Assembly: GCA_014529385.2 (NCBI GenBank) | Contig: CM043942.1 | Span: 19,979,991 to 20,043,990, forward strand | Source of the DNA: Adiantum capillus-veneris | Taxonomy: Eukaryota > Streptophyta > Polypodiopsida > Polypodiales > Pteridaceae | Reading direction: 5' to 3' | Length of the DNA: 64,000 nucleotides | Part shown: positions 11,358 through 22,788 of the stretch, piece after piece | Layout: each line of letters opens with the position of its first letter | Numbering within the stretch: position 1 is the first letter of the stretch | The notes under the pieces: generated by a model | Told to the model about the DNA's origin: nothing | The model's input: only the letters and a program-made list of their open reading frames with translations | The model's database searches: none | Made by a program: the position numbers and the translations under genes

Positions 11358-12799
11358 TGATCCGACCCTATCACAAATTTTTGTCTACTATATTTTGTTG
11401 GTTTTCCTTGCTTCTAGAGGTTTACAATAAAAGAAAGAGTGAGAACAACCTCTTGGAAAAATTAAAAAAATGATTTGATGGGAATTTTTTCTTGACTAGT
11501 TCACCGGAGGTGAAAGGTAGAGGGAGAACCTAGTGGTAAAAGATAGGGAAAATATGTAAATGTGAAAAGAAAAGATATGATGTGGTTGTGGAGCCATGCA
11601 CCCATGATTCAAGGGTCATGAGTGGCTCATATCATCATGGCTTTGGAGCCATATGATGATTCAAAGAGATGCGACCCAAGTGGAAGACTTGGTAAAGGAA
11701 GGAACCAGACACATGATTTTGCTGGATTTTAAAAAAATACTTCCACTCCGATCCAAGAAAAGTTGACTTCATCAAAGTTGTAGCTGATGAGCTGGAGATT
11801 CTGACCATGTTTTTTTTATAATTTTTGCATCTACGGTCTAGAAGATATGGCCAAAATGGCGGACGCCGATTTTTTCAACCTGTGGTGGAGACCACCCCCT
11901 CTACCTTTACACACACACCCTTCCTTTTCCACATTGAGACCTTCTCTAAAAATCAGCCATTAGTCTTCTCACCCTCCCCTCCTTCCTCCTCTCTCTCAAG
12001 TTAAGAAAAACCATCACTAATTCCTCTTCTAATCACCTCTCAAGTCATGCTTAATCTTGTTGTAATTCATAAGTTCTCATTCAACCCCTTTCTATTATTA
12101 CTAGATATGTATTGATTTTATGTAGATTCTCTACATTTTAAAATAAGGAAGCTCTTGGACTCAAGCTACGAAGGAAGGAGTGAAGACAACACAAGTGATG
12201 ATGGAGCCAATTAGTTGCAAATTGGTCAACAAATCACTTGGAAGGAGCTTCTTCATTGGTTGAATGTCCCTAATCAGACTTCATTTGTACAAATTACACT
12301 TGGATCTTAACCTCACTCCTAATCACTCTCTTTCCTATATAAAGAGGCCTTCCCCTTTGTAATTTCAAGCCTCCCTCAGCCCCATTGAGTCTTTGTATCA
12401 CTCACCATGAGCCCATAAAGCTCATTCATTCACTCTATTCTTGCACATTCTAGAGTGCAAATTGTTTCATGCTAGTAACCTCCCCTCCTCTTACTTATGT
12501 TAATTAAGAGAAATCTTTTATGTGTGTGTGAGAGTGCTTGATGTGATTTTGGCTAATCCTTGAGTGGTTGTTTAGTAATCTACATGTTATTTGTGTTGAG
12601 AGTGTTTGAAGTTATCCATTCCTTGTACACACACTAAGGTTAATGATTCATTTATAGTGATATCTCTCTCTCTCTCTCTCTTTGTGTAGCGGTCCTAGTC
12701 CACGCTTCCAAGACTAGGTGGTGCCCTCATCTCATTTCCCTTGTGGCGCAATGGAGTTTGTTTTGGTGTAGAGGCCGCCATTCCAAATTTCCTTCGTCA
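11358..12799 (+). repeat. T1 5' LTR
   Basis: A 1442-bp repeat starting TGATCCGACCC and ending CTTCGTCA, matching 18997-20452 almost base for base. A TATA-like stretch (CCTATATAAAGAGGCC) near 12335 probably marks the promoter, with transcription starting shortly downstream. Compared with the 3' copy it has a shorter CT microsatellite (about 12661-12682) and an extra segment of about 22 bp near 12555-12580 (around CCTTGAGTGGTTG). Confidence 0.95.
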
Positions 12800-12825
12800 T
12801 AAATTGGTGCCCCCACTGAGGAGTT
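12800..12825 (+). other. T1 primer binding site
   Basis: TTGGTGCCCCCACTGAGGAG begins five bases after the LTR terminal CA. The TGG start pairs with the CCA end of a tRNA. Almost the same sequence follows the 5' LTRs of T2 (TTTGGTGCCCCCACGGAG) and T3 (ATTGGTGCCCCCACTGAG), which supports the assignment. The tRNA itself was not identified. Confidence 0.75.
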
Positions 12826-12999
12826 CTCAAGTAGCTCTCTGTCAATCCTATGAAGGAAGATCCATCAAATTCTCCGAGACTTCCACTATGGTCTCCCCAA
12901 GAATCTTGAGAAAAGAAGCATCTCTATCGACAAACGGCACGTATGCGGGTAAAGAGAGTTAACTACACACACCCTTCTTTGCTTCAAGGAAAATCTTGT

Positions 13000-13352
13000 A
13001 GTCATCAAATCCCTAGGTCAAAGCATTGTGTTGAGTGCTTTGTGTCTATTGTGAAGACACTTCCTTTGAAGCCTCGACTTCAGGTGGTGAAAGCACTCTC
13101 AAACTCGGGTATTAACAAGTTTTTGGAGGGGGAGCTACACATGAATGGGGTGCGTATTGGCAAGAGGCTACATATGGTGATGCACTCCAACTACTACTAG
13201 CAAGAAGGCTCAATGTGGTTGAGAGGGTAGCAATTGAACCCTATGAATTCTACAAAGCTGAAGATGGTCACACCAAAGCTAGGCTAATCACTAGTGAGCA
13301 AATTCTTCACATCTCTCAAATGGTGGGATCCAAGAGAGCTCAACTTCAATGA
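13000..13352 (+). pseudogene. T1 pre-gag ORF1 relic
   Basis: Between the primer binding site and gag lies a broken reading similar to the 154-codon ORF at the same place in T2. One frame (to about 13140) has LPLKPRLQVVKAL and GELHMNGVRIG. A shifted frame (to the TGA at 13350) has LNVVERVAIEPYEFYKAEDG followed by LITSEQILHISQMV. T2 has the matching pattern HLQGVLLV, IQVVRLTTYLITPVYTLDG and FKIFQELARG. An extra ORF upstream of gag is known for Ogre elements of the Tat lineage; whether this is the same protein is not settled by sight. Function unknown. Confidence 0.5.
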
Positions 13353-13385
13353 AGTGCTTCATGGAAGTTTGTATTTAATGCACCA

Positions 13386-13595
13386 ATGAATAATCCCATT
13401 TTCTAAAACTTTCAATTAGTTCAGAATATTAGGGTGAATGTGCGCATTGATAGAAAGATTTTTTTCCAACAAAGATTGGTCTTCTATTTTGGAGCTGAGA
13501 GGTTGAGAGAGATATTGTTGTCCCCTGACCCTATAATATTTCCTATTTTGGAGTATAATGTATATTTTGATGTTCACATCTTCATCTTGCTTTAA
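13386..13595 (+). pseudogene. T1 pre-gag module, copy A
   Basis: A ~70-codon reading that starts MNNPI, has a stop at about codon 7, then runs VQNIRVNVRIDRKIFFQ, FGAERLREILLS, PIIFPILEY, FDVHIFILL and stops. It matches copy B, nine bases downstream, and the modules in T2 and T3: a Q-x-I/V-x-V start, FG/LG-x-x-RL-x-EI centre, P-x-I-L-P middle and DV-x-IF-I/V-L end immediately before the stop. The spacing of all blocks is preserved. No known domain was recognised. The pattern of alternating hydrophobic residues suggests a small folded domain. Confidence 0.6.
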
Positions 13596-13604
13596 GCATA
13601 CTCC

Positions 13605-13817
13605 ATGAATCATAGGGATTTATATGGACCTTTCCAACCTCTTGCTAGACAAACTGTGCATATAATAGCTAGCACAAAGCTTAGGTTCCAAAACATCATA
13701 AGGAACTTACTAGGCCCTCGTCGTCTAGATGAGATTAATGCATCTATCAATCCATTTATTCTACCCTTAATAAGATATGATTTGGGCCTAGACGTTTTCA
13801 TCTTTGTGCTGTATTGA
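13605..13817 (+). CDS. T1 pre-gag module, copy B (70 codons)
   Basis: An intact ORF beginning MNHRDLYGPFQPLARQTVHI and ending DVFIFVLY at the TGA 13815-13817, 19 bases before the gag ATG. It shares block order and length with copy A and is closest to the T3 copy at 57459-57671 (MNHENLYDPF start, INPFILP/VNPFILP centre). The block EIN-A/S-S-I/V-NPFILP-L/I-IRYDL is almost the same in T1 and T3. Its repeated occurrence just upstream of gag in three separate elements argues that it is coding rather than chance. Function unknown; a gag accessory or leader-encoded regulator are both possible. Confidence 0.65.
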   Translation: MNHRDLYGPFQPLARQTVHIIASTKLRFQNIIRNLLGPRRLDEINASINPFILPLIRYDLGLDVFIFVLY

Positions 13818-13836
13818 GAGGAAGGCAACCCATTTT

Positions 13837-15048
13837 ATGATGGCTTTCCCTAATTTTTTTGGGCGTAGTGGGGAAAATGTTGGGGATTTTTTGGATAACT
13901 TGGAGATGGATTTCCTTGTCTCTGGGAGGGATGACGAAGCATTGAAATTGAGAGCTTTTCCTTTGGTGCTCAAAGAAGAAGCTAGGGTATGGTTCCAGGC
14001 TCTAGATCCAACCCAAAGAGCTGACTGGGAGGGATTGAAGGCGGCTTTCCTATGAAGATTTCAACGAGCCAATTCGGCAAAAGAACGGCTTCTGGCCCTT
14101 CATCAAGTTGACCCTCATGGTTATGCAACCTATGAGGAAGGTTTTCTGAAAATTTGGGGGCAATGGTCAGACTCACTAAACCGTGGTGAGCGAGCTCCCA
14201 ATTGCCTCCAAAAGGATCGATTTATCTCACGTTTGTACCCCTTGCTAAGGGAGAAGGTAAAGAGCAAATTTCCAAATACTTTTGAAGATGCCTTAAGAAT
14301 TGCTAGGGAAAAGAATAGAAAGATTCTCTATCAAGCCCAAGCTGGCCAGCTAGCTTTGGGAGGCAATATCACAACTATGGAAGCTTCTCACATACCTCCA
14401 AATGTGCCTAATGCACCAGACCTCAATAGAGGTCAACAAGAAGATATGCTCCAACAAATAAACAATCTCACAAACCAGCTAGAGGGGTTAAGAGTAAATC
14501 TTGTGCACGGTGCAAGAAGGCCTATTGAGGGAAATGGTGGGAATCGTCCACCAATGCGACGTCAAGCAAGGGAAATGTTGTGTTACAATTGTGGGGAAAA
14601 TGGCCACGGCATGTATAATTGCCCTCATCCCAGAAGATATGACTACCCTGTCAGAGGTCCTCGACAACAAGTAAGTCCTCCCTGTGCTAGAGCTCAAGCA
14701 CAAGAGCAACCGCAACCTCAAATTTTGTAGCCACCTCGTGCTCAAGCTCAAGCCCCTGCTACTCAACCAAATGTGATCATCATAAGGATGGAGGAGGTCC
14801 TCAAGGGCAGAAGCAACCAGGAAGAAATAGCTAAAGGGAAGATGAAGATAGATGAAGTGGCTACAATGCCTATCAAACGTGTGCGTGTCAAAGATGAAGT
14901 AAGTAAAGAAACAAGCAAGGATGCAAGCAATGAAGCAAGTACATCTCGGGAAACTAAAGATGAAGCCAAGAAGAGAAAGACCGTACTAGGTCTCAAATTG
15001 ACATCTCTGATTTCCCTATGGGATCTCGGACACAACCTTATGACTTGA
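13837..15048 (+). pseudogene. T1 gag
   Basis: Start chosen at the paired ATGATG (13837/13840), giving MMAFPNFFGRSGENVGDFLD, which aligns with the T2 gag start MASVAFPTFTGKVGEDAGDF. The retrotransposon gag domain follows (EARVWFQALDP, FLKIWGQW, FISRLYPLLREKV). A single zinc knuckle CYNCGENGHGMYNC lies at 14581-14622. In-frame stops at 14053-14055 (TGA) and 14728-14730 (TAG) interrupt it. The C-terminal tail is rich in K, E and S and runs to 15048, overlapping the pol frame, which is shifted relative to gag. In T2 gag and pol are in one frame, so the shift in T1 is probably a mutation. Confidence 0.85.
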
Positions 15049-18000
15049 CAGCTGATGTGAGTTCTCAAGGACCAAAGATTACTTGGCCACAACTACTTCA
15101 TATCTCCCCAAAGCTGCGACGACAATGGTCAAAAATGGTGAGCACGAGGGCAAAGCGAAGTAAGCTAGTAAGTGTAATCAAAGCATATGGTCTCAAGGAT
15201 ATAGTGCCTTTGGTGGAGGCTCAAATCAAGGGACAACGGATTCCAAAAACTTACATTGACAGTGGAGCAGAGGTTTGTGTCATGACAGAAAAGCTAATGC
15301 ATCAATTGGGTTTAGAGGTAATGGAATCATCAAAATTTAGGGCAAAAATGGCCAATAATGTCTCTGTCACTTGTGTGGGTGTAGTGAAAGCTTTGAGAGT
15401 TTCTGTTTTTGGAATCACTACAGAGGTTGATGCGTATGTGATGCCAGTAAAGGGAGAAGGATACCCCCTTATTTTAGGACGACCTTGGCTCATGGGTATA
15501 GGAGCTAGGCCAGATTGGGCAACAGGAGACTTGGAGTTGAGGCCTCGCGTGGGTGGCCATAGTCGGAAGGTGGTGTATAACGTGAAGAATGGGCGACAAG
15601 AGAACCTTGAACTAGAGATGTCAGCTGATGAGTGGAGCTCAAGTGGATGCTCCTCATTCATGGACGAGGAAGAGAGTTCAAGTGAAGAGAGTGATAGCAC
15701 TCTCGAAGTCATGGGCGTCACCATAAAGGAAACTACCTCATCAGAAGACAACCCAAGGATCCAAATGGAGAATATGTGGGATGCCAGCCTAGAGAAGATG
15801 TTATCCAAGGATATAAAGGAAGAAGAAAAGGAGGGTTATGTAAATGTTCTCAAGAAGCATGCATCATTGTTTATTTCTGATTACACTCACATTACAGGTG
15901 TCACTGCAGTGAAGCATCATATCCATCTAAAAGAAGGGAGCAAGCCAGTAGTACAAAAACTAAGAAGATTAGGAGTTGTGCAACAAAATGCACTGTTGTC
16001 CGAGGTGAAGAGACTCTTAGAAGCAGGATTCATATACCCAATAGAAGATTCAGAATGGGTCTCCCCAGTAGTGGTGAGGCCAAAGAAGAATGGTAAATGG
16101 TGAGTGTGCGTGGATTACAAGCCACTAAATGCTGCAACAAAGAGGGACCACTTCCCTCTCCCATTTCAAGATGAGATTCTAAATGAAGTAGCAGGCCATG
16201 AGCGATACACAGTGTGTGATGGCTACTCTGGCTACTTTCAAATACGCATTGCAGAGGAGGACCAGAAAAAGACTACTTTCATCACACCATGGGGCTGTTT
16301 TGCATTTCGAGTCATGCCTTTTGGTCTCACCAACGCTCTAGCCACCTTTCAACAATTCATGAACATGGTCTTCCAACCTTACTTTGGTAAGTCCATAAGG
16401 GTTTTCATAGATGACTTTTGTATTTACAGCTCCAAAAGTATGTATCTCGGCAAGATTGATGAAGGATTTACTCGTTTAGCTAAGCTGGGTGGACAACTAA
16501 ACAAGGACAAATGTCACATTGGGGAAAGCAAGGTTACACTATTGGGGCATGTAGTGTCCATTGATGGAATCGAGGTAGATCCTGAAAAGATAGAAACATT
16601 GCTAAATCTACCTTCCCCAACTTCCATCAAACAATTAATCTCTTTCTTGCAAAAGCTAAGATATTTGAGTAGATTCATACACTTACTCTCCCAAGTGATA
16701 TTTCCTCTACAACAGCTGACTCGTCAAGAGACGCTTGTTTGGAGTGAAGAAAGTGATGGACATTTTAGAGAGATTAGAAAAATGTTAGGGTCACTCCCTG
16801 TAATCCTCCAACCTTGTTGGGAAGAAACATTCTTTGTAAACCCTAGTGTGGGAGAAGAGGCAATTGGTGCTGCCCTCCTACAAAAAGATCCAAAAACATC
16901 CTTTATGAGGCATGTGTATTCTGCTAGCCGCCTCATGGAAAACACAGAGAAGGCCTACACCCTGATGGAACAACTAGTGTTAGCTCTCATGTTTGCGGTA
17001 ACCAAATTTCGGCCAATATACTTGCTGCCGAAGAGGTTTGTAATTATCACTCTGGAGGATATGTTTCCCTATGCACTACAATATATGGAAATCTCTGACA
17101 AAATAGCAAAGTGGGTGGTGCGACTTCAAGAGTTTGATTATACAATACAGGTTGAAAGAACAACTCGAGCATGCTTAGCCGACATTTTAACAAACAAGTG
17201 CTATGAAAAAGTTTTCCAATTGAAGAGAAAGGAACTTCCACCACCTCCAGCTCTAGAGGCTTTGGTCAATGCTTATAGCCTCTACTTTGATGGAGCATAC
17301 AAGAGAACCAAGGATAAGGCAGCTGCAGGCATCGTGGTCTTATCTCCATTGGGAGAGAGGATCCATGGTGAAGGGATCACTCTAGAAGATGTCCACTCCA
17401 ACAATGAAGCAGAATATCAAGCTCTAATTCATGGCCTTTGTTGGTGCCTCGATAATTCAATTAAGAGATTAAATGCTTTTGGTGACTCCATGCTTTTGGT
17501 AAGGCAAATGCAAGGTACATGGGCTTGCAAAAATGCCAGTCTCTCTACTAAAATGAGAGAAGCCAAAGCTCTTATGAGGAGATTTAGGGAGGCACAAGTA
17601 CATCATGTGCCAAGAGACCAGAACAAGGATGCAGACCACCTAGCATCATCGAAGTTAAATGAGTCAATAGTGGGAGCAGTGGCCATCAAACTTCCACTTC
17701 AGCAAGGCAAGGAGGACTTAGAAGATATTATGCACATTCTGGAGCAAGGAGAGGCTCCTAAACACTTGAATGCAGGGGAAAGGCGATGGTTAGCTAGGGA
17801 GGCTACCAGGTATCGCATAGTAAATGATAACTTGTATCATCTTGGTAAGGATGGTGTGCTTAGGAGAGTGCCTTTGAAGAGTGAAATTGAAGGAGGACAC
17901 TTTGCACACGACGTCACTAGTAGAAAGGTTCTACAAGCTGGGTTTACTTGGCCAAGTCTTCATCGTGATGTCAAATACTGGTGTCAAATATGTGATGAAT

Positions 18001-18907
18001 GTCAGAAAACACGACCACGACGGCTCATAGCTTATCCTCAGAACCCAATAAAGGTATATGGGCCCTTTGAGAAGTGGGGAACTGATGCCATAGGGCCTCT
18101 ACCAAGCACTCAGTCAGGTAAAGAGTACATCATCATGGGAGTAGACTACATGACTAGATGGGCTGAGGCTATGCCGATCAATAGAATTACTGCTAAGGAT
18201 GTGAGTCAGTTCATCTTTGACCACATCTGTTGCCGGTTTGGCACCCCTCTTGAAATACTATCTGATAGAGGACCAGGGTTTAGAGCAAACTTGGTAGGAG
18301 AACTCATGCAGAAGCTAAATATTCAGCATCAACACACTACTCCTTACTACCCTCAGTGAAATGGTTTGGTGGAAAAGGTAAATGGAATCATTTGCAAAAT
18401 TCTCACCAAACATGTACATGCCAGGCGCCAAGATTGGAACAAACACCTGAATGGAGCTCTATGGGCCTATAGAACCTCCTTCAAAACCACATTAGGGTAC
18501 ACACCCTTTCATTTGGTTTATGGAAAGGAGGCGCTTTTGCCCATTGAAGTGAAGTTAACAAGTCTTCGAATATTGGGTAGCTAGGTAGGCTCTCAAAAGG
18601 AGAAAGTACATCAAAGGATCATGGATCTAGAGAGGCTGCAATTGGATCGTGAAGAAGCCATCAACCACTATTCTCAAGAAGCAGAGAAGCGCAGAGAAAA
18701 GTTCAACAAAAATCTAGCATCCAAAGACATCAAAAAGGGATCTCTGGTGTTTCGATATGACAATCGCTTCGACACTCGTAAGGATGGAAAGTTCTTTTTC
18801 AATGGGAAGGCCCGTTCTTGGTCACCAAAAAGTTCAAAAATGGCTCTTACAGACTTCAAGACATTGATGGTAAAGTGCACAAGACCAGGACAAATGGATG
18901 GCGTCTA
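14989..18907 (+). pseudogene. T1 pol: protease, RT, two RNase H domains, integrase
   Basis: One frame holds from 14989 to about 18795, broken by stops at 16101 (TGA), 18357 (TGA) and 18582 (TAG). Protease: YIDSGAEVCVM near 15252, closing LILGRPWLM. Reverse transcriptase: DGYSGYFQI, MPFGLTNALATF, catalytic FIDDFCIYS near 16403. First RNase H: FVNPSVGEEAIGAAL, with Asn where catalytic Asp is expected. Second, archaeal-type RNase H (about 17259-17640): YFDGAYK, NNEAEY, GDSMLL and HVPRDQNKDADHLA, all ligands present. Integrase: the zinc domain keeps EGGHFAHDV and WCQICDECQK but lacks the first His; core GTDAIGPL, SDRGPGF, NGLVEKVNG retains D, D and E. After 18795 a frameshift separates the last ~35 codons. 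Confidence 0.9.
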
Positions 18908-18980
18908 AAGCCTTATCACATCAGGATAAGGTCAGCTCAACATCAAAGAAAGTAGGCTAGAGGCATAAATACCCCTAGCC

Positions 18981-18996
18981 AGGTTTGGGGGGGCTA
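18981..18996 (+). other. T1 polypurine tract
   Basis: AGGTTTGGGGGGGCTA ends directly at the TG of the 3' LTR. This is where plus-strand DNA synthesis is primed. Confidence 0.8.
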
Positions 18997-20279
18997 TGAT
19001 CCGAGCCTATCACAAATTTTTGTCTACTATATTTTGTTGGTTTTCCTTGCTTCTAAAGGTTTACAATAAAAGAAAGAGTGAGAACAACCTCTTGGAAAAA
19101 TTAAAAACATGATTTGATGGGAATTTTTTCTTGACTAGTTCAACGGAGGTGAAAGGTAGAGGGAGAACCTAGTCATGGTAAAAGATAGGGAAAATATGTA
19201 AATGTGAAAAGAAAAGATATGATGTGGTTGTGGAGCCATGCACCCATGATTCAAGGGTCATGAGTGGCTCATATCATCATGGCTTTGGAGCCATATGATG
19301 ATTCAAAGAGATGCGACCCAAGTGGAAGACTTGGTAAAGGAAGGAACCAGACACATGATTTTGCTGGATTTAAAAAAAATACTTCCACTCCGATCCAAGA
19401 AAAGTTGCCTTCATCAAAGTTGTAGTTGATGAGCTGGAGATTCTGACCATGTTTTTTTTATAATTTTTGCATCTACGGTCTAGAAGATATGGCCAAAATG
19501 GCGGACGCCGATTTTTTCAACTGTGGTGGAGACCACCCCCTCTACCTTTACACACACACCCTTCCTTTTCCACATTGAGACCTTCTCTAAAAATCAGCCA
19601 TTAGTCTTCTCACCCTCCCCTCCTTCCTCCTCTCTCTCAAGTTAAGAAAAACCATCACTAATTCCTCTTCTAATCACCTCTCAAGTCATGCTTAATCTTG
19701 TTGTAATTCATAAGTTCTCATTCAACCCCTTTCTATTATTACTAGATATGTATTGATTTTATGTAGATTCTCTACATTTTAAAATAAGGAAGCTCTTGGA
19801 CTCAAGCTACGGAGGAAGGAGTGAAGACAGCACAAGTGATGATGGAGCCAATTAGTTGCAAATTGGTCAACAAATCACTTGGAAGGAGCTTCTTCATTGG
19901 TTGAATGTCCCTAATCAGACTTCATTTGTACAAATTACACTTGGATCTTAACCTCACTCCTAATCACTCTCTTTCCTATATAAAGAGGCCTTCCCCTTTG
20001 TAATTTCAAGCCTCCCTCAGCCCTATTGAGTCTTTGTATCACCCACCATGAGCCCATAAAGCTCATTCATTCACTTTATTCTTGTACATTCTAGAGTGCA
20101 AATTGTTTCATGCTAGTAACCTCCCCTCCTCTTACTTATGTTAATTAAGAGAAATCGTTTATGTGTGTGTGAGAGTGCTTGATGTGATTTTGGCTAGTCT
20201 ACATGTTATTTGTGTTGGGAGTGTTTGAAGTTATCCATTCCTTGTACACACACTAAGGTTAAGGCTTCATTCATGGTGA

Positions 20280-20343
<64 letters not shown>

Positions 20344-20452
20344 GGTCCTAGTCCACGCTTCCAAGACTAGGTGGTGCTCTCATCTCATTTCCCTTGTGGC
20401 GCAATGGAGTTTGTTTTGGTGTAGAGGCCGCCATTACAAATTTTCTTCGTCA
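18997..20452 (+). repeat. T1 3' LTR
   Basis: A 1456-bp partner of 11358-12799, from TGATCCGAGCC to CTTCGTCA. It has a pure TC microsatellite of about 58-60 bp at 20281-20339, where the 5' LTR has roughly 22 bp, and lacks the 22-bp segment seen there. The copy of the target duplication, ACGC, follows at 20453-20456. Confidence 0.95.
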
Positions 20453-20837
20453 ACGCCAAGCTAAGGTATCGCAAAGGTCGATACAATGTAGTGGCAGACG
20501 CTCTTAGTAGAATGCAAGAGATTAATTCGCTCTTGTATACTCAAGGGCAAATATGAGCATGATGAATCATATTCCAAAGTGTGGAGCCATGTTCAAAAGA
20601 GGGATCCTTCTCACTCCAATGACGGTAGTCTACAGCTAACCTCCACACCTAGTTCTCCTTTATCGAGTGATGAACTACAGTGATGGAAGCATTCCACCAT
20701 CGACAATGGGTACCTACTCCACAAGGGGAGAGTTTGTGTACCGACGGACACGGACATTCGGCGCCAAATTCTTTATGAATGTCATGATAGTCCAAGTGCA
20801 GGGCACCCGGGAATTAGAAAAACTTATGCTCTCGTAC
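20453..20837 (+). pseudogene. C1 chromovirus pol, part 2: end of RNase H and integrase zinc domain
   Basis: Picks up where 11357 stopped: KLRYRKGRYNVVADALSRM is the last block of RNase H, which precedes ORFs with several stops and then the integrase zinc-binding part (ECHDSPSAGHPGIRKTY gives the two His ligands). It is cut again at 20837 by the T2 LTR. The remaining Cys ligands lie at 31440-31470. Confidence 0.85.
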
Positions 20838-22760
20838 TGAGAGGGGGAAGTGAAAAATAGACCCGGTGGCCTCTACACCAAGACTATGCACAATGGTCTC
20901 ATCATGGGGGATACACAATAGGGGCACCACCTAGCAAGATATGCGGCTAGGACGCATACATATACACAATGAAGCATGCCATGGAAAACAATTTCAAGAT
21001 CCACGCCCGAATGTGGAATGGGGTGGTCGGAGAATAAGGTGAGAGGAGTGGTGAATGAGTGAGAATGGACTTACTACTCATGCATGTTAGTAAGGAAGAT
21101 AATGAGGTAGGGGAAACTTGCAAGTATGCTCACTTATCATACAAGAGGTGGCGAATCCGCACACCTCAAGATGGAAGTAGCAAGATGATAGGAATATGAG
21201 AGGGAGAGAGAGAGTGTGTGTGTATGGTAGCGAATCCGCACACCTTTAAATAAGCAAAAAAAAGAAAAAGGCAAGGAACAAGCATATACCATACTCACAA
21301 TGAGATGTATCCAAAGCGACACAAAGTATGGCACCAAGATGGAGTGTGTTGATTGCTTGCAAAAGATGAATACAATAGGTAGTGTATGGCCGGAAAATGA
21401 GAAGGGGACAAGATCGTAGGAGGCATAATGGAGAGGAATATCATGAGTGTATCCACCCTTCTTCTTCTTGAAATTGTGCCTTCAACCCTTAATTACAAGT
21501 GGTGTGGAGGTGTGGTGCTCATCTTTTGTGCATGGTGATGGTGATGATGATGGTGTTGTGATTATGTAATTAGGGTTCATGCTACAAGCATGTAGCACAC
21601 GAGTGTGTATGGATAGGTGTGTGTGTGTGTGTGTGTGTCCAAGTGAGCTCTGATGGCCTCCTTATATAGGGAAGGAGGGGAGAATTTAGCAATATTTCTA
21701 TTTGAGGTGAGTGTCCCACATTGGTGACTAGGGAAATGGGGTGCATGTGACTGTGGCTCCCATCTTGTCTCCTCACTATTTAAAATACCAGAGTCAATAG
21801 AGAGAGAAGATGAGAGAATGTGGGTAGGATGTAGAGGATAGGAGATATTTACAATAGTCTAGCTTTGGCTAGACATAAGCTTATTAGAGAGAGAAGAGAG
21901 GTAAGAAATTTACAAGAGAGATTGTCAAAGGTGGATAGTTGTTGATGAGGATGGATCCTCCAAAAATGGTGATAGAATCACTCTAAACTTGCCAAGACCT
22001 CATTAAAAGATCCTTGTCTCTTGTAATCATGTTTGAAGACTTGTAGAACCATAGCCATTCTAGAGGGAAGAAAATTGGGGATGGCCTGTGTCACCATTAC
22101 ACGAGAAAAATGGGGTCCACTACAAAAATCATATCTCCGTGTTCATAACTCCAAAAAGTCTGAAACAAATTGAGCTAAAAGTTGAGATCAGGAGCTACAT
22201 CTTTCATGTTGAACGCTCCTTCAGATTCGGGGTTCTTATCTACTTAAAAAATTCAACGAATTAATGTATTATTTGTGGCTGCCAAGGCCTTTTGGTGGTC
22301 CCGTTTGAGTGGACTTCTCTCTTGCCTTCAAGTGTAAGCTCCTTCATGTGTATGGAAACATGACCTAGAGTTTTGAAAAGATTGGAAATCATCTAGATGG
22401 GGGTATTATTGAAATTTGAAAGTGGGGTTGAGGTTTGAAAATGAAAACTAGTGAATAAAATATTTTGTAGGGTGGAATAATATATATACATGAAAAATAT
22501 ATTAGAAAATACTAAAATATATAATGTAATTTAGAATATATATATTTAATATTTAAGGTCAAAAGAGAGATCAACAAAGAAAGCTTACTTATTTATGCTA
22601 TATCGTGATTGATTAGCATAAGTCTTATTTATTTAATAAAGGATAAAACTTTTGTGAAAAAGGGAAGAAAAATCAAAAGTAACTTATATAATAGGAAATA
22701 TTTTGGTAAAAGGGCAAAGATATATGGGGGGTGTTCCCATGCATGGAAAAGCTTGCCTCA
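20838..22760 (-). repeat. T2 3' LTR
   Basis: Read on the plus strand it begins TGAGAGGGGGAAGTG and ends AAGCTTGCCTCA. It pairs with 29443-31383 over its whole length with scattered differences. It includes a GT microsatellite near 21619-21638 and an AT-rich part near 22460-22700. Small ORFs inside it on either strand are not genes. Confidence 0.95.
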
Positions 22761-22776
22761 TTAGCCCTCCCCCTAA
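22761..22776 (-). other. T2 polypurine tract
   Basis: On the minus strand the sequence TAGGGGGAGGGCTAA abuts the TG of the 3' LTR. A very similar tract precedes both T3-type LTRs (at 47914 and 59473). Confidence 0.8.
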
Positions 22777-22788
22777 GGCTAGAGGTAT

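Larger units (their letters stand above)
11358..20452 (+). mobile_element. T1: Tat/Ogre-like Ty3/gypsy element, full length, defective
   Basis: A 9095-bp element with both LTRs, ACGC target duplication, primer binding site, pre-gag ORFs, gag, pol and polypurine tract. Pol order is protease, reverse transcriptase, degenerate RNase H, archaeal-type RNase H, integrase, as known for the Tat lineage. I count roughly 25 substitutions plus a few indels between its 1.44-kb LTRs, so the insertion is fairly young. Stops in gag and pol, a gag-pol frame change, a lost integrase zinc ligand and a frameshift near the end of pol make this copy defective. It is inserted into the RNase H region of chromovirus C1. 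Confidence 0.95.

Noticed and set aside
20281-20340. TC microsatellite ORF within 20210-20464 as a gene
   Set aside because: It lies wholly in the T1 LTR and is poly(SL) from the dinucleotide run.
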